Source: Flavobacteriales bacterium (GTDB taxonomy: Bacteria; Bacteroidota; Bacteroidia; UBA10329). From it: a stretch of 64,000 bases of DNA. Shown here in pieces: positions 43,349-51,469 of this stretch. Position numbers and translations under genes: made by a program. The stretch is taken from contig JAIPBM010000013.1 of the NCBI GenBank assembly GCA_021739695.1, forward strand, positions 1 to 64,000. The letters are read 5' to 3'. Within the stretch, counting starts at the first letter, position 1; each line of letters opens with the position of its first letter. The notes below the pieces were generated by a model. The model saw only the letters and a program-made list of their open reading frames with translations. It did no database searches and was not told the origin of the DNA.

Positions 43349-44383
43349 ATGAACAAAGTCAAGATACTTTCGATAGACGGTGGCGGCATCCGCGGCATCA
43401 TCCCTGCGGTCATCCTCAGCGCCATCGAAGATGGAATAAGGGCCCGAAAGGGAGAGCAGGCCCGCTTGGCCGACCACGTTCATCTTGTGGCAGGCACTAG
43501 CACAGGCGGCATCATTGCTTGTGGTATGCTGATACCGGATGAGGTGGACAACCTGCGCCCACGTTATACTATGGCCGAGGTACTCGACATATACATGGAA
43601 AGAGGTAAAGATATTTTTGACCGTTCTGCTCTACATAAGTTTCTAACCGTTGACGGTTTATTCGATGAAAAATACGAGGCCACTGGTCTGGAAAAGGCAT
43701 TGCTTGAGAAATTCGGCAACACCCTACTGAGCGAGCTGCTGCGTCCGTGCATCGTGACGGCATACGACATCCAATATCGTAAGACGGTTTTCTTGGGCAG
43801 CCACAAGACCGATGAGGGCCGAAACACAGGTCGCGATTTTCTGGTGCGGCATGTGGCACGTGGCACATCGGCCGCTCCCACCTATTTTGAAGCAGCAAAT
43901 GTGCCTTCCATAGCAGGGGTGCACCACGCATTGATAGATGGAGGCGTGTTTGCCAACAACCCCGCCATGTGCGCCTATGCCGAAGCCAGAGGAATGACCT
44001 TGGCAGACATTGAAAAACCTACGGCCAAGGACATGTTCATGCTTAGTATCGGCACAGGATCGGTGAAGAGAGAGTATCCCTACGCTGAAGCAAAGGATTA
44101 CGGCAAGTTGAAATGGGTACAACCGGTCATCGACATCATGATGAGCGGCAACTCTGAAACCGTTTCGTATCAATTAGAGAAACTATTTGATGCAGGTGGC
44201 AATCCGAGCGGATACATCCGCATAGAGCCCGAATTGCACAATGCCAAATCGGAGATGGATGATGCATCGCCCGAAAACCTTGCCGCACTAAAGGAAGCAG
44301 GCATCAAATTCGTTTCCGACAATCCTGATGTAATCAAGGGAATCATTGAAACTCTTTTGGATGAAACACCTCCACAGCCATGA
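43349..44383 (+). CDS. Patatin-like phospholipase
   Basis: The 344-aa product shows every patatin hallmark: glycine-rich oxyanion loop DGGGIRG (residues 10-16), nucleophile Ser51 in GTSTGG, and catalytic Asp197 in DGGVFANNP. Such enzymes cleave membrane phospholipids; some (CapV) are CBASS effectors, but no CD-NTase gene is next to it here. It overlaps the GH19-like gene by 4 bp, suggesting a combined lipid and cell-wall attack module, or an unrelated metabolic role. No signal peptide. Confidence 0.9.
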   Translation: MNKVKILSIDGGGIRGIIPAVILSAIEDGIRARKGEQARLADHVHLVAGTSTGGIIACGMLIPDEVDNLRPRYTMAEVLDIYMERGKDIFDRSALHKFLTVDGLFDEKYEATGLEKALLEKFGNTLLSELLRPCIVTAYDIQYRKTVFLGSHKTDEGRNTGRDFLVRHVARGTSAAPTYFEAANVPSIAGVHHALIDGGVFANNPAMCAYAEARGMTLADIEKPTAKDMFMLSIGTGSVKREYPYAEAKDYGKLKWVQPVIDIMMSGNSETVSYQLEKLFDAGGNPSGYIRIEPELHNAKSEMDDASPENLAALKEAGIKFVSDNPDVIKGIIETLLDETPPQP

Positions 44384-45240
44384 CCATCACATCAACCCAC
44401 GTAAAATACGTACAGACCGAGCTGAAGCGACTCGGCCATTATCTCGGGCCCATTGACGGTGATGCAGGCAGCGGCACCAAAGGCGCCTTGAAAATGATTG
44501 CCGGCCTGCCCGCCTCTTGGTCGTTGGAGAAGAAGCTGGTCGGGTTCATACAGATTCAGGCCGTGAAGGCCGGACTGGACCCAGGCCCTTTTGACGGCAT
44601 TTGGGGGCAGCGCAGCTTGGCTGCCTTTGAGCAACTGACACAGCAGGCAGGCGCAGCAGTCAGCCAGATGGCGGCCACACAGATCATCAACCGCACGTTT
44701 TTCATGGAAGAGGTGAAAGCGAGCCTATACCGTGGGTCGCTTTCGGCCGGGCAGCGCCAAGGGCTGGATGCCATTCTGAACACTTGGCAGGCCGAACATG
44801 CCAATGGAGACGACCGCCACCTGGCCTACATGTTGGCCACCACCTATCACGAAACCGACCGCAAAATGCAGCCCATAGAGGAATATGGAAAGGGCCGCAA
44901 TAGACCGTATGGCGTGCCCGATGCCGTTACGGGAAAAACCTATTACGGACGCGGATTTGTGCAACTGACACACAAGTACAACTACGCGTCTATGAGCCAA
45001 CTGCTGGGTGTAGATCTGGTGAACAATCCCGAGCTGGCCTTGGACCTTGCCATCAGCACCCGCATCCTGTTCTTAGGAATGTTCCGAGGCACATTCACTG
45101 GAAAAAAACTGAGCGATTATTTCAGTGCCGCCAAAGAGGATTGGAAGAACGCCCGAAGGATCATCAACGGCACCGATAGGGCCGAAGACATTGCTGCCTA
45201 TGCCCGTCAGTTTTACCGTGTCATTGCTTACAAACCTTGA
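44380..45240 (+). CDS. GH19-type glycosidase with two peptidoglycan-binding-like repeats
   Basis: The 286-aa product starts with two PG_binding_1-like units (residues about 7-40, GHYLGPIDGDAGSGTKGAL; and about 60-88, LDPGPFDGIWGQRSLAAFE). From about 105 it is GH19 (chitinase/endolysin)-like: LATTYHETDRKMQ with probable catalytic Glu158, and the signature YYGRGFVQLTHKYNY near 188-202. This plan is typical of phage endolysins and T6SS/bacteriocin muramidases. No signal peptide is seen, so it would need a lysed cell or a helper to reach the wall. Confidence 0.87.
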   Translation: MTITSTHVKYVQTELKRLGHYLGPIDGDAGSGTKGALKMIAGLPASWSLEKKLVGFIQIQAVKAGLDPGPFDGIWGQRSLAAFEQLTQQAGAAVSQMAATQIINRTFFMEEVKASLYRGSLSAGQRQGLDAILNTWQAEHANGDDRHLAYMLATTYHETDRKMQPIEEYGKGRNRPYGVPDAVTGKTYYGRGFVQLTHKYNYASMSQLLGVDLVNNPELALDLAISTRILFLGMFRGTFTGKKLSDYFSAAKEDWKNARRIINGTDRAEDIAAYARQFYRVIAYKP

Positions 45241-45243
45241 ACC

Positions 45244-45876
45244 ATGGCCGAAAAGGAAAAACTCACAGAAACCGTAAGCAACCTACTTACAACCCTAAAA
45301 GACCGGGCAACCACCTGGGCATGGCCACTGCTCATTGCCCTATTCATGTTGCTCTACGATGAGGAGATACGCTTCCGACTGCGTTATAGTAACATCGAGT
45401 ATGGTGATTTCAAGCTGACCCAAGGTACCTACGAGGCCATCTCAGACTTTGAATTGGAATGGAAGCGTTTCTTAGTACAACATGGCGATAGCGCAAGTCA
45501 AGAGGAACTCAAAACTTTCATAACCACTGCGCTCAGTCAATTCGAATTATCGAAGGAGGAGGTTGAGGCCAAGGCCACGGCCAGCGCAGCTGAGGTGAAC
45601 AAGGCCGTTGATGTCAAGCACTCGGTTCAATCCTATGAAATGGCTGGGTTTGAAGCCATCATTACCGATAATCACGCTGAGGCGGTGAGGGCATTTGATG
45701 AGGCCTACGAGCTTTCTCCTACTTACCATAACGTGGATGAAATCCGCAGATTGCTCAAAACTAAAGGCGTAATAAATGATGATGTAATCAAGACGATTCT
45801 CACGGATTACACATGGGGCATGCCTTCGTCCATTGTCCTGAGATTGAAGAATAAAATCAGAAAAACAGAAATATGA
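45244..45876 (+). CDS. Single-pass membrane protein, unknown
   Basis: The 210-aa product has one membrane helix at about 24-40 (TWAWPLLIALFMLLYDEE) and a soluble part with helix pairs near 125-165 (GFEAIITDNHAEAVRAFDEAYELSP) that look TPR-like. It starts 3 bp after the GH19 gene and overlaps the next small gene (ATGA at 45873), so it belongs to that operon. A holin-like role is conceivable but unsupported. Confidence 0.65.
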   Translation: MAEKEKLTETVSNLLTTLKDRATTWAWPLLIALFMLLYDEEIRFRLRYSNIEYGDFKLTQGTYEAISDFELEWKRFLVQHGDSASQEELKTFITTALSQFELSKEEVEAKATASAAEVNKAVDVKHSVQSYEMAGFEAIITDNHAEAVRAFDEAYELSPTYHNVDEIRRLLKTKGVINDDVIKTILTDYTWGMPSSIVLRLKNKIRKTEI

Positions 45877-46010
45877 CAGCCAAGAAACCGAGCCCCAACG
45901 ACCAACACAGCACGGTGAAGAACCCGAACAATGAGGATCACAAAATTGACCGCGACCACCGTAGCCGACAGATCGCAGAGCAGAAGAAGGTAGATCCATC
46001 AAAGAAATGA
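45873..46010 (+). CDS. 45-aa highly charged protein
   Basis: ATG at 45873 overlaps the upstream stop; stop at 46010. The product is rich in Lys, Asp, Asn, His and Arg (start MTAKKPSPNDQHSTVKNPNN) and should be disordered. Coupling to the upstream gene supports translation. Confidence 0.5.
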   Translation: MTAKKPSPNDQHSTVKNPNNEDHKIDRDHRSRQIAEQKKVDPSKK

Positions 46011-46029
46011 ATCTGAAAAAAGGAGAAAC

Positions 46030-46170
46030 ATGGAAAAGACACAAGGTATAAAACCAGGCCCAAAGCCAAAAAAAGAGGACGGAACACCTGACAAAAGAAG
46101 ACGGGTAAATCCAGAAACCAAACCAAAACATCCAGGATTGAAACCACATAAGCACGAGCCTGGCGATTAA
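46030..46170 (+). CDS. 46-aa Lys/Pro-rich protein
   Basis: ATG at 46030 follows a strong AGGAG ribosome site at spacing 5, uncommon for this phylum; stop at 46170. The product is basic and Pro-rich (start MEKTQGIKPGPKPKKEDG), like the 41908 protein. Confidence 0.5.
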   Translation: MEKTQGIKPGPKPKKEDGTPDKRRRVNPETKPKHPGLKPHKHEPGD

Positions 46171-46268
46171 AGAAATGTAGCAAAGGCCGCTCGGGTGTTC
46201 CCTGATCGCGGATCCGAGGTTGCCGTTGCACACGAAATTATGTTGGAATGTATAAGATGATTACAAGC

Positions 46269-46298
46269 GGAAGCCGAAAAGCTTGGATAGAGTAGGCA
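46269..46298 (+). promoter_or_regulatory. Shared upstream element, copy 2
   Basis: GGAAGCCGAAAA, six bases, ATAGAGTAGGCA, as at 42075-42104. It ends 30 bp before the DUF4407 gene start at 46329. Confidence 0.5.
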
Positions 46299-46328
46299 AG
46301 AACACCATCAACGCCTTAAAACGACCGA

Positions 46329-47993
46329 ATGAGGACATTTTTCATTTTATGTTCCGGCTCAGATACTGATTGGCTTGAACGCTGCCCAAAAAAGGAGGTG
46401 AACAAGCATTCGGCCATAGGCAGCCTCGTCTTCATGACTGGCCTATTTGCATTTCTCACTGGTACATACTCCATGTACAGCCTCCTTTCCGTTGATATGG
46501 AGACTGGCAAAAGAGTGTTTTCCCTATCGGTGTTTTCCGCTTCTGTCGGTTTAGGAATGGTGTGGGGCATGTTCATTTTTCTTCTTGACAGATTCCTCGT
46601 TTCCACTATTAGCAAGAACTCGCCATGGTACTCACAGTTACTTTCTTTGACAATAAGGTTGGCTTTAGCATGTCTCATTTCCATTACGGTATCTCAACCG
46701 TTAGAAGTGCTCTTTTTCAGCACTCGGATAACTGAGCAAATGGGGATATCTGCGGACGAAGCCACCGACAGAGTGCTAAAGCAGCAAAAGGATGCCGTGG
46801 ATTCGGCTGACCATCAGTTACAAGTAAACCAGACGGTTCTAAAAGACGCGTTAAAGCATGGTGCAACACAAAGCAGTCTTGAGAAAGAACTTGAAGCACA
46901 GTTGCGGGCCTGTAATACTCAATGCCAATATCTACGGGAATTACACAAACAAGAACTGACCAGTCTTTCTAAAAGGATGGCGGATGACCGAGAATCCGCC
47001 ATGCGGCTTGAATCTCGTATCAGCAACCTGGATGTCGATGACCCAAATCTTCAGAGAGAATTAAGTACGGTGAACGCTCGATTGAAGAGTAATCGAACAG
47101 AACATAGTAGACTAAATCAAATAGTCAGTTCAACATGCACGACATGTGAAGGAGTTGTCACGAAACTCCTTGCCGCAACCACTAAGAGAGTGGAGGCCAC
47201 GAAAACAACTCAGTCGGGTTTTACTCCCATACTTTCAATGGATTCAATTTCAAAGGAAATTGCACTAGAGGATCTGAATCGCCAAAAGGCGATTTCTGAC
47301 TCAATTCACCGGATTGCTTTTAGTGAAAACATCATAACCCAACTTGAAGCCTTGTATAAATACCTCCATGTAAGTTCGGACCATCCTGAATACGAAACGA
47401 GGAAAAGAAGTAGCTATGGCTATTTGCTTTTGATTCTCATTTTTCTGATTGTCGAAATTGCACCTATTCTTTCCAAGGTATTGAGTTCGAAAGGAGAGTA
47501 TGAGTTGATTGAAGCCCATTACCTTAAAACCTTTGTTAACCAACTTGAAAAATTCGAAGAGGAAAGGGTGAAACGATACACCTTTGAGTATGAACGACAA
47601 ACGGACGAACACGAATCCATCGTTCATCAATTCTACTCGATTACAACCCCGTTAAGATTGGCATTCGTTCAACAGTTAATCACGGAATGGAATGCAACTT
47701 GGAATCAGCTTAAGAAGCCATTCCGCGAATTAACAAATGAAGTTTCGCTGCTGCTTGAATATGATATTGATGTGCGTGACAACCGTGAATATCGAAATCG
47801 CGGTAACGCAAGCTCTGGCACTTCTTCACCGCTCGGCCTTTCTTGGGTTAAAGAAAAGCTCTTTGGATCGACTCTTTCCGGAATTGGGAATTCTCTCGCA
47901 ATTGGTTTAAGCGTTGTGGCAGTTTTCTACTTTACAAAGGCCATAGGCATTGAATGGGAAGATGTGAAACTCATATTGACAATTTTTAGCTGA
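46329..47993 (+). CDS. DUF4407 multi-pass membrane protein
   Basis: The 554-aa product has three membrane helices in residues about 30-135 (FMTGLFAFLTGTYSMYSLL, SVGLGMVWGMFIFLLDRFLV, RLALACLISITVSQPLEVLFF), a long coiled-coil cytoplasmic or periplasmic insert (about 145-345) with several Cys (CNTQC, STCTTCEG), and a fourth helix near 363-385. This is the DUF4407 layout; function of the family is not established. A 10-bp gap leads to the SH3-like gene. Confidence 0.82.
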   Translation: MRTFFILCSGSDTDWLERCPKKEVNKHSAIGSLVFMTGLFAFLTGTYSMYSLLSVDMETGKRVFSLSVFSASVGLGMVWGMFIFLLDRFLVSTISKNSPWYSQLLSLTIRLALACLISITVSQPLEVLFFSTRITEQMGISADEATDRVLKQQKDAVDSADHQLQVNQTVLKDALKHGATQSSLEKELEAQLRACNTQCQYLRELHKQELTSLSKRMADDRESAMRLESRISNLDVDDPNLQRELSTVNARLKSNRTEHSRLNQIVSSTCTTCEGVVTKLLAATTKRVEATKTTQSGFTPILSMDSISKEIALEDLNRQKAISDSIHRIAFSENIITQLEALYKYLHVSSDHPEYETRKRSSYGYLLLILIFLIVEIAPILSKVLSSKGEYELIEAHYLKTFVNQLEKFEEERVKRYTFEYERQTDEHESIVHQFYSITTPLRLAFVQQLITEWNATWNQLKKPFRELTNEVSLLLEYDIDVRDNREYRNRGNASSGTSSPLGLSWVKEKLFGSTLSGIGNSLAIGLSVVAVFYFTKAIGIEWEDVKLILTIFS

Positions 47994-48003
47994 TTTATAT
48001 CAT

Positions 48004-49059
48004 ATGGAACAGAATTCAAATGGTAGTAATCCAGAAAGGGATCGAATTCTTTTGCAGGAGGGTGAACAGCCCCCAACCAAATCCAAATCACGGACAGGGA
48101 TACCTATGGTCGTCAAGGTCTTCATATTTACCACGGGCATCGGTATAGTTGCGGTTGTAAGCCTCAAGGTATTGGTGAGCATGATTCCTCAAGAACGCAT
48201 ACTTGCCGAAGGAGACGATGGCAAGTCCAGACAAACAATCGATACCAATGCATTACGGATTCGAGAGCTAGAACGAGCGATTTTGGATTTGCAAAGACAA
48301 AAGCAAGAATCGGAAAAGCAACCAGAAGAAACGACTGCCAATCACCGAATCAACATTTCGTCTATTACAGATTCTGACGTCAAAGAAAGACAATCCAACT
48401 CTTCAAAGTATGCTAACGATATAGAAGCCTTGCTAGACGGTATATCTCAATATAAAAGCGTAGGAAGGTTCAATGAACAGCAGCATCGCAGCCTTTCCAA
48501 GGAATGGTCAAAGTTTCTTGAAATCAAGCTACTTGCTTCAGACAACTCTAAGCTCAATAAAGCCAAGAAAGATCTGGACAGCGTGAAAAAAGCAGTAGTC
48601 GAATCCAAGCCGTATGTGGCTCCCTCGACACCCGAACCTCTCATTAGAAACCCTGTAAACCCCACCACACCCAGCAATGCGACCGAAAATGCGGGTCAAG
48701 ATAAGTTTCCCAAAGAGCCGCCCATCCCTGTCAGCGAGCCCACCAAAAGTGAGGTCATCACCCCCTCCGTCATTGAGAAACACTCGCCATCAGTCTTAAG
48801 GATTGATTTAAAGGATGAAAAATCTATTTTGCTTAGAGAAGACTCAAACAAAAACAGTAAAAAGTTAACTACGATTTCCACCAATGGAAAGGAATACGAC
48901 ATCATTGATGTAAGCGCCTCAAAGCAAGCAATCACTTTGGACGATTTTGGAGATAAGGTGGTGACGGACTACTGGTATAAAATCCAAGTGCTTGAAAAAA
49001 AGAAACCCATTACAGGGTGGGTTTTCGGCTATTATACAAGCATGAGCATCCAAGAGTGA
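48004..49059 (+). CDS. Membrane-anchored coiled-coil protein with SH3-like C-terminus
   Basis: The 351-aa product has one membrane helix at about 35-60 (VVKVFIFTTGIGIVAVVSLKVLV), a coiled coil at about 78-105, a Pro-rich linker (about 200-255) and a C-terminal bacterial SH3-like domain (about 262-351) ending KKPITGWVFGYYTSMSIQE, where GWVFGYY is the typical closing strand. It would face the periplasm and could bind peptidoglycan or a partner. Paired with DUF4407. Confidence 0.72.
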   Translation: MEQNSNGSNPERDRILLQEGEQPPTKSKSRTGIPMVVKVFIFTTGIGIVAVVSLKVLVSMIPQERILAEGDDGKSRQTIDTNALRIRELERAILDLQRQKQESEKQPEETTANHRINISSITDSDVKERQSNSSKYANDIEALLDGISQYKSVGRFNEQQHRSLSKEWSKFLEIKLLASDNSKLNKAKKDLDSVKKAVVESKPYVAPSTPEPLIRNPVNPTTPSNATENAGQDKFPKEPPIPVSEPTKSEVITPSVIEKHSPSVLRIDLKDEKSILLREDSNKNSKKLTTISTNGKEYDIIDVSASKQAITLDDFGDKVVTDYWYKIQVLEKKKPITGWVFGYYTSMSIQE

Positions 49060-49254
49060 ATTTTGGACTGATGGAAGCCCCAGATGGACGGGACTTTCCG
49101 AAGATCGACTGAACCTGATAACTAACAAGTAACGGCTCACATAAGCAATTACGGCTTACTTTAGGGGGCGGAGGAGGTCAACCTCTGTACGTTGAAAAAT
49201 CGGTAAACTAAGTATTGTTCCATACTATAAACAATAAGCATTGAATTAATTGAC

Positions 49255-50958
49255 ATGGACAGAATAACCAAATCTTTACTTGAAGAGTTCGTAAAGCAAA
49301 ACGGTCTTGAGAACATCGCAGAAGACCAAGCTTTTGAACATTTCACGGGTTACATAGTAACCTCCAAACATTTCACAGAGAGTTTTTCTTCGGAAGATAT
49401 TCATGTTGGAGCAGGCAACGATTGCGGAATTGATAGCATTTCCATTATTGTCAACGGTTGTTTGGTAACGGAGCCTGTGGAAATAGAAGATTTGGCCGAC
49501 ACAAATGGTTACCTAGATGTCACATTTATTTTTAATCAAGCAGAAAGGTCAAGTAGTTTCGAGACAGCCAAAGTTGGTCAGTTCAGTTTTGGAATCAATG
49601 ATTTTTTTGCCACTACTTCAGCCTTACCGCAAAATCAACATATAAAGAAGAAGGCACTAATTGTCAATGAAATTTTTAATCGGAGTAGCAGGTTCAAAAA
49701 AGGTAATCCTCAATGTTTTATTTATTATACCACCACGGGCAAATGGACCGAAGACGCAAATCTGGTAGTCAGAAAAAATGCAGTTATCAAAGATTTGCAA
49801 GACCTTTCCTTGTTCCGAAAGGTAGAATTTGAATTTATAGACGCTGAGAAAATTCAATCTTTGTTTAGGGAAACAAAGAACGCCATATCGACCGAAATCA
49901 GTTTCACTGAACGAATAACGCTTCCGGAATTGGCTGGAATTGAACAAGCATACTTAGGCTTATTAAGTTCAACTGAATATTTAAAGCTTATTCAGAATAC
50001 CAATGAAGAGGTAATAACTTCAATTTTCTATGACAATGTGAGACATTGGCAAGAATGGAACTCCGTGAATAGGGAAATAAAAGAGACTCTTGAGAATGAG
50101 TCCGCGAAGCTTTATTTCCCACTGCTGAATAATGGCGTTACACTAATTGCAAAGCGAATAATTCCTACAGGAAATAAATTTGTTATAGAGGATTATCAAA
50201 TTGTTAATGGCTGTCAAACGAGTTTTGTGCTGTACGAAAGCAGGCAACACCTTAATGAAGAAATCCTGATACCGGTTCGCCTTATAGCGACCGACAATTC
50301 TGAAATAAAAAACTCCATAATTAAAGCGACAAACAGGCAAACCGAGGTGACTGAAGAACAATTGTTTGCGCTCGCAGACTTTCCAAAAAAGTTGGAAACT
50401 TATTTTCCAACATTTGAAGGAAGTAAAAAGCTGTATTACGAAAGGCGTTCCCGACAATACAACTCAGAAGAAGAAGTCGAAAAGGTTAGAGTTGTTAACA
50501 TGACAACTCTTGTTAGGGCATTTGCTTCCCTGTTTCTAGGCTTTCCTCACCGTACAACCCGTAACTACAAAGCCCTGCTAAAGTCAATAAATACAGACAT
50601 TTTTCACAAAGACCATAAACTTGAAATGTATTATGTCTCTGCATACGCTCATTACAAGTTGGAATATTTCTTTCGAAGTGGTGTAATTAATTCTGACTTG
50701 AAGCCTGCGCGTTATCATTTGCTATATTTATTCAGGTTGCTCACCAACAGTACGACACCGCCTAGGCCAAATTCGAATGAAATGACACGTTACTGTAGTT
50801 CTTTGACTGATGTGCTGTGGGACGATGCGGCTGTTCGAGCCAAATTTCTTGAAGCGGCAACTCTCATATACCGGGTTGCAAACGGGAATTTGCATAACGA
50901 CAACATACGGACAGAACCGTTTACGAAGTTAGTAGAGGAAGAAGCCGCAAAATTATAG
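49255..50958 (+). CDS. AIPR-family (abortive infection phage resistance) protein
   Basis: The 567-aa product fits the AIPR family: an N-terminal alpha/beta part with VGAGNDCGIDSISIIVNG (resembling a nuclease-like fold), then the core LYFPLLNNGVTLIAKR, IEDYQIVNGCQTSFVLYE, IIKATNRQTEVTEEQLFAL. Family members are linked to abortive infection in lactococci and to defence islands. No partner toxin or methylase gene is adjacent. The start ATG at 49255 is the first in frame. Confidence 0.85.
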   Translation: MDRITKSLLEEFVKQNGLENIAEDQAFEHFTGYIVTSKHFTESFSSEDIHVGAGNDCGIDSISIIVNGCLVTEPVEIEDLADTNGYLDVTFIFNQAERSSSFETAKVGQFSFGINDFFATTSALPQNQHIKKKALIVNEIFNRSSRFKKGNPQCFIYYTTTGKWTEDANLVVRKNAVIKDLQDLSLFRKVEFEFIDAEKIQSLFRETKNAISTEISFTERITLPELAGIEQAYLGLLSSTEYLKLIQNTNEEVITSIFYDNVRHWQEWNSVNREIKETLENESAKLYFPLLNNGVTLIAKRIIPTGNKFVIEDYQIVNGCQTSFVLYESRQHLNEEILIPVRLIATDNSEIKNSIIKATNRQTEVTEEQLFALADFPKKLETYFPTFEGSKKLYYERRSRQYNSEEEVEKVRVVNMTTLVRAFASLFLGFPHRTTRNYKALLKSINTDIFHKDHKLEMYYVSAYAHYKLEYFFRSGVINSDLKPARYHLLYLFRLLTNSTTPPRPNSNEMTRYCSSLTDVLWDDAAVRAKFLEAATLIYRVANGNLHNDNIRTEPFTKLVEEEAAKL

Positions 50959-51347
50959 TTAGGCCAACTGCTCACTGTACTTGTGAGCATGTCCCGTTGG
51001 ATTACTCGTGTATGTTTGACACTACCAGTTTCAAGCTAATCGACAAACAACTCCTCCACTTTAGCGTTTACGCATTTCAACGTACGCACACAAAAACCCG
51101 AATACTACTTTTGTGGTCGATGAGATGCTGCCCTTGAAAGCTCTATTCATTCAGTTCTTAGGTGTCGTGTCAATATCAATACTCCTTCTGTTTGGCTCCA
51201 GCGGCCGTTAAACAACCGTTAGTCGAACTCATAAATGCCACTTATTAAGTCAGAGAAGTCTCTCCGGAAGTTTGACATCTCTACTGTCGGCTCTACTAGG
51301 TAATTATGTATTTAGTGTGCTAACGAGTGCTAAAAACGCGTCAAAAT
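50959..51347. other. Intergenic stretch before the palindromic repeat
   Basis: No gene is well supported. A 28-codon frame at 51125-51211 encodes a hydrophobic peptide (MLPLKALFIQFLGVVSISIL) that could be a small membrane protein or chance. The right end runs into repeat copy A. Confidence 0.35.
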
Positions 51348-51424
51348 GGTTCGACATTTGTCCGGTTGGCTCCACGAAGTTCAAAGCCAACCGGATTATC
51401 GAACCATTTTCGATAATCCGGTTT
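51348..51424. repeat. Compound palindromic repeat, copy A (77 bp)
   Basis: The unit contains two nested hairpins sharing a central CCGG. One has 10-bp arms CCGGTTGGCT/AGCCAACCGG; the other has 11-bp arms CCGGATTATCG/CGATAATCCGG, both perfect here. GGTTCGA at the start also pairs with TCGAACC. It is nearly identical to 59822-59899 (two substitutions and one indel). It lies just upstream of, or inside, the open frame of the TolB-like gene. Confidence 0.88.
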
Positions 51425-51469
51425 TTGATTTATATCACGGCATTAATTCCAACCTTAGCAGTCCCTGCT

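Noticed and set aside
43349-44383. Patatin gene as a CBASS effector (CapV)
   Set aside because: No CD-NTase or Cap2/Cap3-like gene is next to it; the Ubl E1 is 15 kb away and belongs to another operon.
45547-46233. 228-aa minus-strand frame
   Set aside because: Antisense to the membrane protein and two coupled small genes that fit better.
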